Below, piece after piece: positions 32,762-46,858 of a stretch of DNA of 64,000 nt. The stretch lies in NCBI GenBank assembly GCA_024734495.1, contig JALMQS010000187.1:18414455-18478454 (forward strand), in the 5' to 3' direction. The translations under genes were made by a program, and so were the position numbers. This DNA is from Forficula auricularia (taxonomy: Eukaryota > Arthropoda > Insecta > Dermaptera > Forficulidae). The notes below the pieces were generated by a model. It saw nothing but the letters and a program-made list of their open reading frames with translations, made no database searches and had not been told where the DNA came from. Numbering within the stretch: position 1 is the stretch's first letter; the number at the start of each line of letters is the position of its first letter.

Positions 32762-32790
32762 CAAAAATGACAACACACCAGGCTTCGAAT
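32762..32790 (+). CDS. 29-nt micro-exon of the putative secreted protein
   Basis: A TATATATTTTTTTTAG acceptor precedes it and the strong donor GTAAGT follows. One base carried from exon 2 (G) plus 29 nt gives exactly ten codons, AKMTTHQASN, ending in phase 0. The phase fit with both neighbours is the main support. A single 29-nt exon could be coincidence. No paralogous copy was found in the window. Confidence 0.42.
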
Positions 32791-33099
32791 GTAAGTCAAA
32801 CGATCTGCGAGATAGTTTTGGAATTCTTTTTGACCACACAAGGTAAAATTAGAAAATTGTCTAATGAAGTTTCGGCTTCTGATTTTGAATAGGTCTTCAA
32901 GTAATGATAGAGTATAATTAATTGACTCTATTATCATTTGAAGACTTTAGATATTTAGTAACATTAAAACACTTATGCTTTTTATTTATTTTTTAATTAC
33001 AGAATATTAAAGTTGTATTTCAATTATACTACTCCTATATATTATGTAATTAAAAAAATAAATAAAAAACGAGTGTTTTGATGTTACTAAAAATTTAAA

Positions 33100-33345
33100 A
33101 CATATTATTTATATATGTTGCATATAATATATATTATTATAGTCTCATTTACTATTATATATATATATACATATATAATATACTATAAATGATACTATAA
33201 TTATACTATATATATATATATATATATATAATATACTATACTAGTATATATATACACTAATAATATACTAGTATATATATATATATATATATACATTGTT
33301 AATATACTAGTATATATATATATTATACAAAATACTAATTATAAA
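33100..33345. repeat. TA-rich microsatellite region
   Basis: Several (TA)n runs are separated by ACTAGTATA and CACTAATAATATACT variants, with internal palindromes around ACTAGT. Confidence 0.85.
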
Positions 33346-33424
33346 TCATAATATACAAGAATCTTAAATAGAAGTGCAAAATATCCATCCCAAACCCCAA
33401 CCAACCATCCCCAGCGAAAAAATT

Positions 33425-33600
33425 ACTTATATAGCCGAGTCTCCCCTCCAAGTGGTCAGCCGGAGCCGGCCGAAGGCCGACGGAGCACCCCGAGTCTAGG
33501 AGGAGAGGTGGCCCCGGCGGAGGGGTCACCCCTCCTGCCGGACTCGAGCGGCGCCGCTGGCTCTCGGCACGGCGCGCGGCGGAAGTAAACGGAATGGAAG
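33425..33600 (-). promoter_or_regulatory. CpG-rich island with a TATA string on the minus strand
   Basis: About 165 bp of strongly GC- and CpG-rich DNA (GGAGCCGGCCGAAGGCCGAC, GGCGGAGGGGTCACCCCTCC) sits in very AT-rich sequence. Reading the minus strand, the island is followed at 33428 by CTCGGCTATATAAGTAA, the same GGCTATATAAG core as block P1. A 130-codon minus frame (33335-33727) crosses it but matches nothing I know. It may be a promoter, an rRNA-like expansion segment or foreign DNA. Confidence 0.4.
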
Positions 33601-33801
33601 GGCAGTAAATGGATACATTATAGGAATGGTTTTTTGAAATGAAAGGGGGGGGTTCATTTTGAAAATAAGATTTATTTGATATCTTTTTTTTCCCTTTACA
33701 TACTATTATACAAATGAAATCATACATATACTATATAATATTATTTATACATATTTAGAATAATTAATTAATTTTCTTGAAGATGAACACCGAGCAAGTA
33801 G

Positions 33802-33836
33802 ATTGAGCCGGAGAATGATCTGCAAAAGAAATATCA
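33802..33836 (+). CDS. 35-nt exon of the putative secreted protein
   Basis: The acceptor CAAGTAG has a pyrimidine stretch TTTTCTT about 25 nt upstream; the donor is GTTATT. In phase 0 after the micro-exon it reads IEPENDLQKKY and leaves CA, which the next exon completes to CAA. Both junctions keep the frame without stops. An earlier possible acceptor near 33782 would hit a stop. Confidence 0.4.
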
Positions 33837-33908
33837 GTTATTTAACTAACTCTAAATGAAATATTATAATTTATAAAATATATTAATTTTAAATCTTTTT
33901 TTTTTCAG

Positions 33909-34035
33909 ATGGACAACAACTGAGTCGCCATTGAAGAAATCAAAAAAGAAAAATTAAATATATTTATTATGTATTCACTTAAAATATGTACTTTAAATTA
34001 ATTAACATAACTTGATTTTGATTTTAATAAAAAAC
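33909..34035 (+). CDS. Terminal exon with lysine-rich tail and polyadenylation signal
   Basis: TTTTTTTTTTCAG is a strong acceptor at 33908. With CA carried over, the frame reads Q-WTTTESPLKKSKKKN and stops at TAA 33955-33957. AATAAA follows at 34026-34031. The tail is polar and basic, unlike the hydrophobic start, as in many small secreted proteins. Gene function is unknown. Together the plus-strand exons would encode about 70 residues plus a missing start. Confidence 0.5.
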
Positions 34036-34039
34036 AAAT

Positions 34040-35870
34040 ATTATTATTTTTGCTGTTTTTATTTGAATATTTATTATATTTATTTAAATATAATAAATCT
34101 ACCCTATTATTTTTACCCTATCCCTAATTTCTTTCAATCAAATTATCTATCCTTTTTTATTTGAATAATCATTTAAAAATAAAAAAAACACGTACACTAT
34201 TATTTATTTACTCTATCCTAATGATTTTTTTGTTTAAATCGCTTGGCTCTCAGGCCTACTGAATATAATTTGTTTTAAAAATTTCATTCATCATAATTTT
34301 GAATTGGAAATTATTTGTTATTTTAATAAATATCTCACATTATTGTAAAATTCAGATTTTTTTTCTCAAAAATATTTGATTTTTCACCTCGCAAAAAAAA
34401 AACTTTTCTGCATAATATGTCCCTTTGAAAAGAGAGAAAGATTTAGACTTAGAAAAAATTCCACCAAGAGATACGTATATATTTTGGTTTCTAATTTTGA
34501 AATTTCATTTCTATGACAATGATAATTTTTTATAACGTATATATTTGTTTTGCCGATAGTTTGATTCATTAAGAAAAATCAATGATTTTATAAAAAAATG
34601 AGGTTGTCATCTGATTGAGGTTAATAAAATAAAAATAATCCGATCGGATAATTAAACCCATGTGAAAAATCACAGTTTAAAATAGAGATAAACTTTAAAA
34701 TTGGGGAATATTTTTTTTTTTTATTTCGAACCATATGAGCCTCGGTCCCTCAAAATTTTTAACAGATTTTTAGCTATTATAAATTTTGGGTCTATAACTT
34801 ACTAATGAAAGTATTTTATCTAGCTGTAACTCCAATATTATAATAGCTAAAAAATTTGATTATATTTTGCTATTTATTGCTATAGAATCTAGAAATATAT
34901 AAATATATTAGGCACTAAATCAAATTAAGCATAAAAAAACTTAATAAAACTATAATATATCAATTCTATTTTTATCAAAAATGTAAGCCATACTGTAAAA
35001 ACTGATTCAGTATAAACAGGTATCTCCTGGTCCATTTGAAAATAAAATCTTTAAATTCGAATATACATATAATAGAAATAGATTTTCAGTATAAGTATCG
35101 AAATAAATATGTAGGTACTTACATTTCTTGGCTAAGATGAACCGTAGTAGAGATGTCTTAATAATAGTAGATTGAACAAGCTGTCGGTATACCTGGAAAA
35201 TAAAGCTTAGTCTGAATTAATAAAATAAAACAAAAACATAAACAAATCAACTATTCTCGGAGAAAAACATTTATAATTTTATTAAAAACTTTAACTGAAA
35301 AATTAAATAAGTGATCTAATAATTATCTTTACTTAGCAAAACAAGTCAGAACATGAATTGGACGAGGAATATACTTAAAATATTCACATACCCCCAAAGC
35401 GAAATAAAGTAAAATAAAGAGCATTTCTATCAGAATTCACTCACAAAATGCTATTGCACTCAGAAAAAAAGAAAGTTTTTGAATAATTTTAAGTAAATTC
35501 GCATATCGCACATATAGCATGAATGTGGATTTTAATGTGTTTAATAAATTGTATTTAAAATAAATAACCTGGTCTTTTTTATTAAGCTATTTATCAAAAA
35601 AAACTAAAAAAAAAAAAACTAGCACTTTAAAAAATGTTTAAGTTTTTATTTTTATAATTAAAGAGGGAAGCGTAATACAAAAAATACTGGTCTGCAGTAA
35701 ATAGTTTAAGAAACGCTGCTAATGTAAATAATTCAAATTAATTGTTTTGTATATGTGGTATTTATCTATGATTTATATAAACATGATTTTAGTAAATAAA
35801 AACAAGTGTAGAGTTGTATCTATTTTTTTAATTTGATTATTTAATACCTTCAAAGTTTTCCTATTCCTAT
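34040..35870. other. AT-rich non-coding interval
   Basis: Downstream of the terminal exon. No gene, tRNA or bounded repeat was seen; frames are short and low in complexity. Confidence 0.5.
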
Positions 35871-36153
35871 CTTATTGAATATAATTGAATATGCAATTTT
35901 GAAAAGGGCATATTTTGAGAAGTAGACATTTTATATAAATAAAATTTGGAAGGTTCCCTGCACCTACTATAATCAAAATACCCAGAATTCTGCTATTAAT
36001 TTCAATGCCCCAAAAATTTAACTTAAAAATAGGGTTTTCAAAATGTTATACTAATTTAGAAAATAATTAGTTTTTTTCATTCATGAACATTTTCAATTTC
36101 CTGACTGGTGCTCTTTTAGAAATTGCATATTCAATTATTGTAATAGAATAAGA
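35871..36153. repeat. MITE-like element with about 36-bp terminal inverted repeats
   Basis: Left end CTTATTGAATATAATTGAAT then ATGCAATTTTGAAAAG. The right end AATTGCATATTCAATTATTG then TAATAGAATAAG is its complement with a few changes. 283 bp, non-coding, and adjacent to the start of array B. Confidence 0.65.
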
Positions 36154-39100
36154 CAAAGATAAAGAAGAGAATTTAGAAAAAGAAGACGAATTAAAGATAT
36201 ATTTGAAATTTGTATCAGTTTATTAGTATCAGAAAATGAAATAGAATATTTTATCTAAAATATACTAGTATTATTAAAGTAATACTCTAATTTCGCAGGA
36301 AAATAATAAGTTTTTTGACAAAAAAGTAATTTGAATAATTCCATGGAGATATTTAAAATAAAACAACCTAAGTAGCAATCGCTAGGGCGGTCAAACAAAC
36401 CAAAAAACAAATTCATTCACTATTCAGAACAAATATTAAAAAAAATTGATAAAATTATCAATTTCAAGTCAATTTTCTATTTGAGATCACGCCATGGCGC
36501 ACCCTATTATATACCCAGAGACCCGGAAGGATTAAATATTTCGCGGGAAAGTATTAAATATTTTGACAAAAAAGTAATTTTAATTAATCCATGGAGATAT
36601 TTAAAATACAACAAGCTAATTAGTATTCTCAAGGGGGTCAAACAAACCAATAGACAGATTCATTCACTATTCTAGACCAAATATTTAAAAAAAAATTACC
36701 AAATCATCAATTTCAAGTCGATTTTCTATTTGAGATCAAGCCACGGCTCACCCTTTTATATACCCAGAGACCTCGAAGGATTAAGTATTTCGCAGGAGAG
36801 TATTAAATATTTTGACGAAAAAGAAATTTTACTTATTCCATGGAGATATTTAAAATACAACAAGCTAATTAGTATTCTCTAGGGGGTCAAACAAATAATA
36901 GACAGATTCACATTCACTATTCAAACAAAATATTTAAAAAAAATTACCAAATTATCAATTTCAAGTCGATTTTCTATTTGAGATCAAGCCATGGCTCACC
37001 CTTTTATATACCCAGAGACCCAGAAGGATTAAGTATTTCGCGGGAAAGTATTAAATATTTTGAAAAAAAAATTTTAATTATTCAATGGAGATATTTAAAA
37101 TAGTTAAACCAAATTAGTATTACTCTAGGGCGGTCAAACAAACAGACAGACAGATTCACATTCACTATTCAAACCAAATATTTAAAAAAAATTACCAAAT
37201 TATCAATTTCAAGTCGATATTCTATTTGAGATCAAGCCACGGCTCACCCTATTATATACCCAAAGACCTCGAAGGATTAAGTATTTCGCGGGAAAGTATT
37301 AAATATTTTGACAGAAAAGTAATTTTAATTATTCCATGGAGATATTTAAAATAGAACAACCTAATTAGTATTCTCTAGGGCGGTCAAACAAACATAGAGA
37401 CAGATTCAGATTCACTATTCACAACAAATATTAAAAAAAAAAATCGAAATTATAAATTTGATGACGATTTTTGATTTGAGATCAAGACACGGCTCACGCT
37501 ATTATATACACTGAGACGCGGGAGGATTAATTATTTCGCGGGAAAGTATTAAATATTTTGACAAAAAAGTAATTTTAATTATTCAATGGAGATATTTAAA
37601 ATACAACAAGCTAACTAGTAGTCTCAAGAGGGGTCAAACAAACATACATACAGATTCACATTCACTATTCAGACCAAATAATTAAAAAAAATTACCAAAT
37701 TATCAATTTCAAGTCGATTTTCTATTTGAGATCAAGCCACGGCTCACCCTATTATATACCCAGAGACCCAGAAGGATTAAGTATTTCGCGGGAAAGTATT
37801 AAATATTTTGACAAAAAAGTAATTTTAATTATTCCATGGAGATATTTAAAATACAACAAGCTAATTAGTATTCTCAAGGGGGGTCAAACAAACATACAGA
37901 CAGATTCACATTCACTATTCAGACCAAATATTTAAAAAAAATTACCAAATTATCAATTTCAAGTCGATTTTCTATTTGAGATCAAGCCATGGCTCACCCT
38001 TTTATATACCCAGAGACCCAGAAGGATTAAGTATTTCGCGGGAAAGTATTAAATATTTTGACAAAAAAGAAATTTTAATTATTCAATGGAGATATTTAAA
38101 ATAGAACAAACTAATTAGTATTCTATAGGGGGGTCAAAGAAATATACAGACAGATTCACATTCACTATTCAGAACAAATATTTAAAAAAAATTACCAAAT
38201 TATCAATTTGATGACGATTTTCTATTTGAGATCAAGCCATGGCTCACCCTATTATATACCCAGAGACCTGGAGGAATTAATTATTTCGTAGGAAAGTATT
38301 AAATATTTTGAAAACAAAGTAATTCTAATTATTCAATGGAGATATTTAAAATAGAACAACCTAATTAGTATTCTCATAGGGGGTCAAAGAAACATACAGA
38401 CAGATTCACATTCACTATTCAGACCAAATATTTAAAAAAAATTACCAAATTATCAATTTTAAGTCGATTTTCTATTTGAGATCAAGCCACGGCTCACCCT
38501 ATTATATACCCAGAGACCTCGAAGGATTAAGTATTTCGCGGGAAAGTATTAAATATTTTGACAAAAAAGTAATTTTAATTAATTCAATTGAGATATTTAA
38601 TATAGGACAACCTAATTAGTATTCTCTAGGGCGGTCAAACAAACATAAAGACAGATTCAAATTCACTATTCAGAACAAATATAAAAATTTTTTTTTTCAA
38701 AATTATAAATTTGATGACGATTTTCTATTTGAGATCCACACACAGCTCACCCTATTATATACCCAAAGACCCGGAGGATTAAGTATTTCGCCGGAAAGTA
38801 TTAAATATTTTGACAAAAAAGAAATTTTACTTAATCCATGGAAATATTTAAAATACAACAAGCTAATTAGTATTCTCAAGGGGGGTCAAACACACAAATA
38901 GACAGATTCATTCACTATTCCAGAACATATATTAAATAAAAATTAACAAATTATCAATTTTATGTCGATTTTCTATTTGAGATCAAGCCATGGTTCACCA
39001 TTTTATATACCCAGAGACCCAGAAGGATTAAGTATTTCGCGGGAAAGTATTAAATATTTTGAGAAAAAGAAATTTTAATTATTCCCTGGAGATATTTAAG

Positions 39101-42100
39101 ATACAACAAGCTAATTATTATTCTCAAGGGGGGTCAAACAAACATACAGACAGATTCAAATTCACTATTCAGACCAAATATTTAAAAAAAATTACCAAAT
39201 TATCAATTTCAAGTCGATTTTCTATTTGAGATCAAGCACAGCTCACCCTATTATATACCCAGAGACCCGGAGGATTAAGTATTTCGCGGAAAGTATTAAA
39301 TATTTTGACAAAAAAGTAATTTTAATTATTCCATGGAGATATTTAAAATACAACAAGCTTATTAGTATTCTCAAGGGGGTCAAAGAAACCAATAGACAGA
39401 TTCATTCACTATTCCAGACCAAATATTTAAGAAAAATTACCAAATTATCAATTTCAAGTCGATTTTCTAATTGAGATCAAGCCATGGCTCACCCTTTTAT
39501 ATACCCAAAGACCTCAAAGGATTAAGTATTTCGCGGGAAAGTATTAAATATTTAACAAAAAAGAAATTTTAATTAATCCATGGAGATATTTAAGATACAA
39601 CAAGCTAATTACTATTCTCAAGGGGGGTCAAACAAACATAAAGACAGATTCACATTCACTATTCAAACTAAATATTTAAAAAAAATTACCAAATTATAAA
39701 TTTGATGACGATTTTCTATATGAGATCAAGACACGGCTCACCCTATTATATACCCAGAGACCCGGGAGGATTAATTATTTCGCGGGAAAGTATAAAATAT
39801 TTTGACAACAAAGTAATTCAAATTATTCAATGGAGATATTTAAAATAGAACAACCTAATTAGTATTCTCTAGGGCGGTCAAACAAACATAGAGACAGATT
39901 CAGATTCACTATTCACAACAAATATTAAAAAAAAAAAAATCGAAATTCTAAATTTGATGACGATTTTTGATTTGAGATCAAGACACGGCTCACGCTATTA
40001 TATACACTGAGACGCGGGAGGATTAATTATTTCGCGGGAAAGTATTAAATATTTTGTCAAAAAAGTAATTTTAATTATTCAATGGGGATATTTTAAATAC
40101 AACAAGCTAATTAGTTTTCTCAAAAGGGGATAAAACAAACATACATACAGATTCACATTCACTATTCAAACCAAATATTTAAAAAAAATTACCAAATTAT
40201 GTATTTCAAGTCGATTTTATATTTGAGATCGAGCCACGGCTCACCATTTTATATACCCAGAGACCCAGAAGGATTAAGTATTTCGCGGGAAGGATTTAAA
40301 TATTTTGAGAAAAAAGAAATTTTAATTATTCCCTGGAGATATTTAAGATACAACAAGCTAATTATTATTCTCAAGGGGGGTCAAACAAACATACAGACAG
40401 ATTCAAATTCACTATTCAGACCACATATTTAAAAAAAAATTACCAAATTATCAATTTCAAGTCGATTTTCTATTTGAGATCAAGCAAAGCCTCACCTTTT
40501 TATATACCCAGAGACCCAGAAGGATTAATTATTTCGCGGGAAAGTATTAAATATTTTGAGAAAAAAGAAATTTTAATTATTCAATGGAGATATTTAAAAT
40601 AGAACAACCTAATTAGTATTCTCTAGGGCGGACAAAGAAATACACAGACAGATTCACATTCACTATTCAGAACAAATATTTAAAAAAAAATTCCAAATTA
40701 TAAATTTGATGACGATTTTCTATTTGAGATCAAGCCACGGCTCACCCTATTATATACCCAGAGACCCAGGAGGATTAAGTATTTCGCGGGAAAGTATTAA
40801 ATATTTTGAGAAAAAAGAAATTTTAATTATTCCCTGGAGATATTTAAGATACAACAAGCTAAATAGTATTCTCTAGGGGGGTCAAACAAACATACAGACA
40901 GATTCAAATTCACTACTTCAGACCAAATATTTAAAAAAAATTACCAAATTATCAATTTCAAGTCGATTTTCTATTTGAGATCAAGCCACAGCCTCACCCT
41001 TTTATATACCCAGAGACCCGGAAGGATTAAGTATTTCGCGGGAAAGTATTAAATATTTTGACAAAAAAGTAATTTTAATTATTCAATGGAGATATTTAAA
41101 ATAGAACAACCTAATTAGTATTCTCTAGGGCGGTCAAACAAATCACACAGACAGATTCACATTCACTATTCAGAACAAATATTTAAAAAAATTCCAAATT
41201 ATAAATTTGATGACGATTTTCTATTTGAGATCAAGACATGGCTCACCCTCATTATATACCCAGAGACCTGGAGGGATTAAGTATTTAGCGGGAGAGTATT
41301 AAATATTTTGACAAAAAAGAAATTTATACCTGGAGATATTAAGATACAATAATTATTATTATTCTAAGGGGGGTCAAACAAACATACAGACAGATTCAAA
41401 TTCACTATTCAGACCAAATATTTAAAAAAAATTACCAAATTATCAATTTCAAGTCGATTTTCTATTTGAGATCAAGCCATGCGCTCACCCTATTATATAC
41501 CCAGAGAACCGGGAGGAATAATTATTTCGCGGGAAAGTATAAAATATTTTGACAAAGAAAGTAATTCAAATTATTCCATGGAGATATTTAAAATAGAACA
41601 ACCGTAAATAGTATTCTCTAGGGCGGTCAAACACTCATACAGACAGATTCAGATTCACCAGGAGAGGATTAAGTATTTCGCGGGAAAGTATTAAATATTT
41701 TGAGAAAAAGTAATTTTATTTATTCAATTGAGATATTTAATATAGGTCAACCTAGTAAAAAAGTAATTCAAATTATTCCATGGAGAAATTTAAAATAGAA
41801 CAACGTAAATAGTATTCTCTAGGCGGTTCAAACAAACATACAGACAGATTCACATTCACTATTCAGAACAAATATAAAATTTTTTTTCCAAATTATAAAA
41901 TTGATGACGATTTTCTATTTGAGATCAACCCACAGCTCACCCTATTATATACCCAAAGACCCGGAGGATTAAGTATTTCGTCGGAAAGTATTAAATATTT
42001 TGACAAAAAAGAAATTTTACTTAATCCATGGAGATATTTAAAATACAACAAGCTTATTAGTATTCTCAAGGCGGTCAAAGAAACCAATAGACAGATTCAT

Positions 42101-45100
42101 TCACTATTCCAGTCCAAATATTTAAGAAAAATTACCAAATTATCAATTTCAAGTCGATTTTCTAATTGAGATCAAGCCATGGCTCACCCTTTTATATATC
42201 CAAAGACCTCAAAGGATTAAGTATTTCGCGGGAAAGTATTAAATATTTAACAAAAAAGAAATTTTAATTAATCCATGGAAATATTTAAGATGCAACAAGC
42301 TAAGTACTATTCTGAAGGGGGGTCAAACAAACATACAGACAGATTCAAATTCACTATTCAAACTAAATATTTAAAAAAAATTACCAAATTATAAATTTGA
42401 AGTCGATATTCTATTTGAGATCAAGCCACGGCTCACCCTATTATATACCCAGAGACCTGGAAGGATTAAGTATTTCGCGGGAAAGTATTAAATGTTTTGA
42501 CAGAAAAGTAATTTTAATTATTCAATGGAGATATTTAAAATAGAACAACCTAATTAGTATTCTGCTAGGGCGGTCAAACAAACATAGAGACAGATTCAGA
42601 TTCACTATTCACAACAAATATTAAAAAAAAAAATCGAAATTATAAATTTGATGACGATTTTTGATTTGAGATCAAGACACGGCTCACGCTATTATATACA
42701 CTGAGACGCGGGAGGATTAATTATTTCGCGGGAAAGTATTAAATATTTTGTCAAAAAAGTAATTTTAATTATTCAATGGAGATATTTTAAATACAACAAG
42801 CTAATTAGTATTCTCAAAGGGGGATCAAACAAACATACATACAGATTCACATTCACTATTCAGACCAAATATTTAAAAAAAATTACCAAATTATAAATTT
42901 CAAGTCGATTTTCTATTTGAGATCAAGCCATGGCTCACCCATTTTATATACCCAGAGACCTCAGAAGGATTAAGTATTTCGCGGGAAAGTATTAAATATT
43001 TTGAGAAAAAGAAATTTTAATTATTCCCTGGAGATATTTAAGATACAACAAGCTAATTATTATTCTCAAGGGGGGTCAAACAAACATACAGACAGATTCA
43101 AATTCACTATTCAGACCAAATATTTAAAAAAAATTACCAAATTATCAATTTCAAGTCGATTTTCTATTTGAGATCAAGCCAAAGCCTCACCCTTTTATAT
43201 ACCCAGAGACCCAGAAGGATTAATTATTTCGCGGGAAAGTATTAAATATTTTGACAAAAAAGTAATTTTAATTATTCAATGGAGATATTTAAAATAGAAC
43301 AACCTAATTAGTATTCTCTAGGGCGGTCTAACAAACACACAGACAGATTCACATTCACTATTCGATACAAATATTTAAAAAAATTTCCAAATTATAAATT
43401 TGATGACGATTTTCTATTTGAGATCAAGCCACGGCTCACCTATTATATACCCAGAGACCCGGAAGATTAATTATTTCGCAGGAAAGTATTAAATATTTTG
43501 ACAAAAAGTAATTTTAATTATTCAATGGAGATATTTAAAATAGAACAAGCTAAATAGTATTCTCATAGGGCGGATCAAACAAACATACAGACAGATTCAC
43601 ATTCACTATTCAGAACAAATATTTAAAAAAATTTCCAAATTATAAATTTGATGATCGATTTTCTATTTGAGATCAAGCCACAGCTCACCCTATTATATAC
43701 CCAGAGACCCGGAGGATTAAGTATTTCGCGGGAAAGTATTAAATATTTTGACAAAAAAGTAATTTTAATTATTCAATGGAGATATTTAAAATAGAACAAC
43801 CTAATTAGTATTCTCTAGGGCGGTCAAAAAAACACACAGACAGATTCACATTCACTATTCAGATCAAATATTAAAAAAATTTTTTTTCCAAATTATAAAT
43901 TTGATGACGATTTTCTATTTGAGATCAAGCCACAGCTCACCCTATTATATACCCAAAGACCCGGAGGATTAAGTATTTCGCGGGAAAGTATTAAATATTT
44001 TGACAAAAAAGTAATTTTAATTATTCAATGGAGATATTTAAAATAGAACAACCTAATTAGTATTCTCTAGGGCGGTCAAACAAACATACAGACAGATTCA
44101 CATTCACTATTCAGAACAAATATTTAAAAAAATTCCAAATTATAAATTTGATGACGATTTTCTATTTGAGATCAAGCCACGGCTCACCCTATTATATACC
44201 CAGAGAACCGGGAGGAATAATTATTTCGCGGGAAAGTATAAAATATTTTGAAAACAAAGTAATTCAAATTATTCAATGGAGATATTTAAAATAGAACAAC
44301 CTAAATAGTATTCTCTAGGGCGGTCAAACACTCATACAGACAGATTCAGATTCACCAGGGAGGATTAAGTATTTCGCGGGAAAGTATTAAATATTTTGAC
44401 AAAAAAGTAATTTTATTTATTCAATTGAGATATTTAATATAGGTCAACCTAATTAGTATTCTCTAGGGCGGTCAAACAAACATACAGACAGATTCACATT
44501 CACTATTCAGAACAAATATAAAAATTTTTTTTTCCAAATTATAAATTTGATGACGATTTTCTATTTGAGATCAACACACAGCTCACCCTATTATATACCC
44601 AAAGACCCGGAGGATTAAGTATTTCGCCGGAAAGTATTAAATATTTTGACAAAAAAGAAATTTTACTTAATCCATGGAAATATTTAAAATACAACAAGCT
44701 TATTAGTATTCTCAAGGGGGTCAAAGAAACCAATAGATAGATTCATTCACTATTCCAGACCAAATATTTAAGAAAAATTACCAAATTATCAATTTCAAGT
44801 CGATTTTCTAATTGAGATCAAGCCATGGCTCACCCTTTTATATACCCAAAGACCTCAAAGGATTAAGTATTTCGCGGGAAAGTATTAAATATTTAACAAA
44901 AAAGAAATTTTAATTAATCCATAGAGATATTTAAGATGCAACAAGCTAAGTACTATTCTGAAGGGGGGGTCAAACAAACATACAGACAGATTCAAATTCA
45001 CTATTCAAACTAAATATTTAAAAAAATTACCAAATTATCAATTTCAAGTCGATTTTCTATTTGAGATCAAGCCACGGCTCACCCTATTATATACCCAGAG

Positions 45101-46203
45101 ACCCCGAAGGATTAAGTATTTCGCGGGAAAGTATTAAATATTTTGACAGAAAAGTAATTTTAATTATTCAATGGAGATATTTAAAATAGAACAACCTAAT
45201 TAGTATTCTCTAGGGGGGTCAAACAAACATAGAGACAGATTCAGATTCACTATTCACAACAAATATTAAAAAAAAAAATCGAAATTATAAATTTGATGAC
45301 GATTTTTGATTTGAGATCAAGACACGGCTCACGCTATTATATACACTGAGACGCGGGAGGATTAATTATTTCGCGGGAAAGTATTAAATATTTTGTCAAA
45401 AAAGTAATTTTAATTATTCCATGGAGATATTTCAAATACAACAAGCTAATTAGTATTCTCAAGAGGGGTCAAACAAACATACATACAGATTCACATTCAC
45501 TCTTCAGACCAAATATTTAAAAAAAAATTACCAAATTATCAATTTCAAGTCGATTTTCTAATTGAGATCAAGCCATGGCTCACCCTTTTATATACCCAAA
45601 GACCTCAAAGGATTAAGTATTTCGCGGGAAAGTATTAAACATTTTAAAAAAGAAATTTTAATTAATCCATGGAGATATTTAAGATGCAACAAGCTAATTA
45701 CTATTCTCAAGGGGGTCAAACAAAGATACAGACAGATTCACATTCACTATTCAAACTAAATATTTGAAAAAAATTACAAAATTATAAATTTGATGACGAT
45801 TTTCTATTTGAGATCAAGCCACAGCTCACCCTATTATATACCCAGAGACCCGGGAAGATTAATTTATTTCGCGGGAAAGTATTAAATATTTTGACAAAAA
45901 AGTAATTTTAATTATTCAATCGGAGTTATTTAAAATAGAACAACCTAATTAATATTCTCTAGCGCGGTCTAACAAACGCATACAGACAGATTCACATTCA
46001 CTATTCGATACAAATATTTAAAAAAATTTCCAAATTATAAATTTGATGACGATTTTCTATTTGAAATCAAGCCACAGCTCACCCTATTATATACCCAGAG
46101 ACCCGGGAGGATTAATTATTTCGCCAGAAAATATTAAATATTTTGACAAAAAAGTAATTTTAATTATTCAATCGAGTTATTTAAAATAGAATAACCTAAT
46201 TAA

Positions 46204-46653
46204 CAAAAAATAAAGCATAAATTAAAATCTTTAGGGTACGCGACAATCTTTAGATCACCATATAAATTAGGAAGTGAATTAAGTCAAATTAAAGATAAAA
46301 TTCCGGAAAATGAAAAATCCGGTGTATATAAATTGACATGCCAAGATTGCAATGCAACTTATATAGGAAAAACGGAAAGAAATTTATCCATTAGGATCAA
46401 TGAACACAAGAGAGCCTACAAATTAAAATATGAAAATTATGCATTTGCAGAGCATTTAAATGCTAACAATCATAGTTTTCCAGATCAATCCAAAATTAAA
46501 TTGATCAAAGAAGTCAATGACCCCTTAATTCTTTCTTTAAAAGAATCCATTGAAATTTTAAAATCCTTGGAAAAAAGCCCAATTGAATCTTTAAATGAAA
46601 AACTAGAAATTATCAATGACCCTTTTTTAAAAACATTCCATTCATTCAGGTAA
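46204..46653 (+). pseudogene. GIY-YIG endonuclease domain of a Penelope-like element (C-terminal fragment)
   Basis: An open frame of 149 codons follows a TAA at 46201. It reads KSLGYATIFRSPYKLGSEL (the linker found before the nuclease), then SGVYKLTCQDC and ATYIGKTERNLSIRINEH, then FAEHLN. The GVY and YIG triads, the Arg in SIRINEH and the following His are the GIY-YIG signature, and two Cys precede YIG as in Penelope-like elements. The enzyme would nick DNA to prime reverse transcription. Truncated at the N-terminus by the insertion event; the rest of the frame is undamaged, so the insertion is fairly young. Confidence 0.85.
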
Positions 46654-46802
46654 AACTCTTTAGAAAATGCCTAAACAAAAGAGTAACCCAGATATTGCTC
46701 CAGTTATATTCTAATCTCCCAAGAGGAAACATGAAGAAAAAGACATTATATATTTTTCAAAATTTTCAATGTATAAATCTTAATTTGTAACTAATTTGAA
46801 AT

Positions 46803-46858
46803 ATTTGTGATAGACTGATGATGAAGGCAATGCCTTCGAAACTATAGTCTCTAGAAAT
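46803..46858 (+). ncRNA. Hammerhead-ribozyme-like fold in the Penelope-like 3' region
   Basis: The core CTGATGA (46815-46821) and GAA (46838-46840) are present. Helix II is GAAGGC-AAT-GCCTTC. Helix III is a two-pair AC-TATA-GT followed by C, giving a GTC cleavage site at 46847-46849. Helix I pairs TAGA (46811) with TCTA (46850), then ATTT (46803) with AAAT (46855). The one departure is an extra T (46822) between CTGATGA and helix II. Hammerheads are known in Penelope-like elements. The fold is read by eye. Confidence 0.68.
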
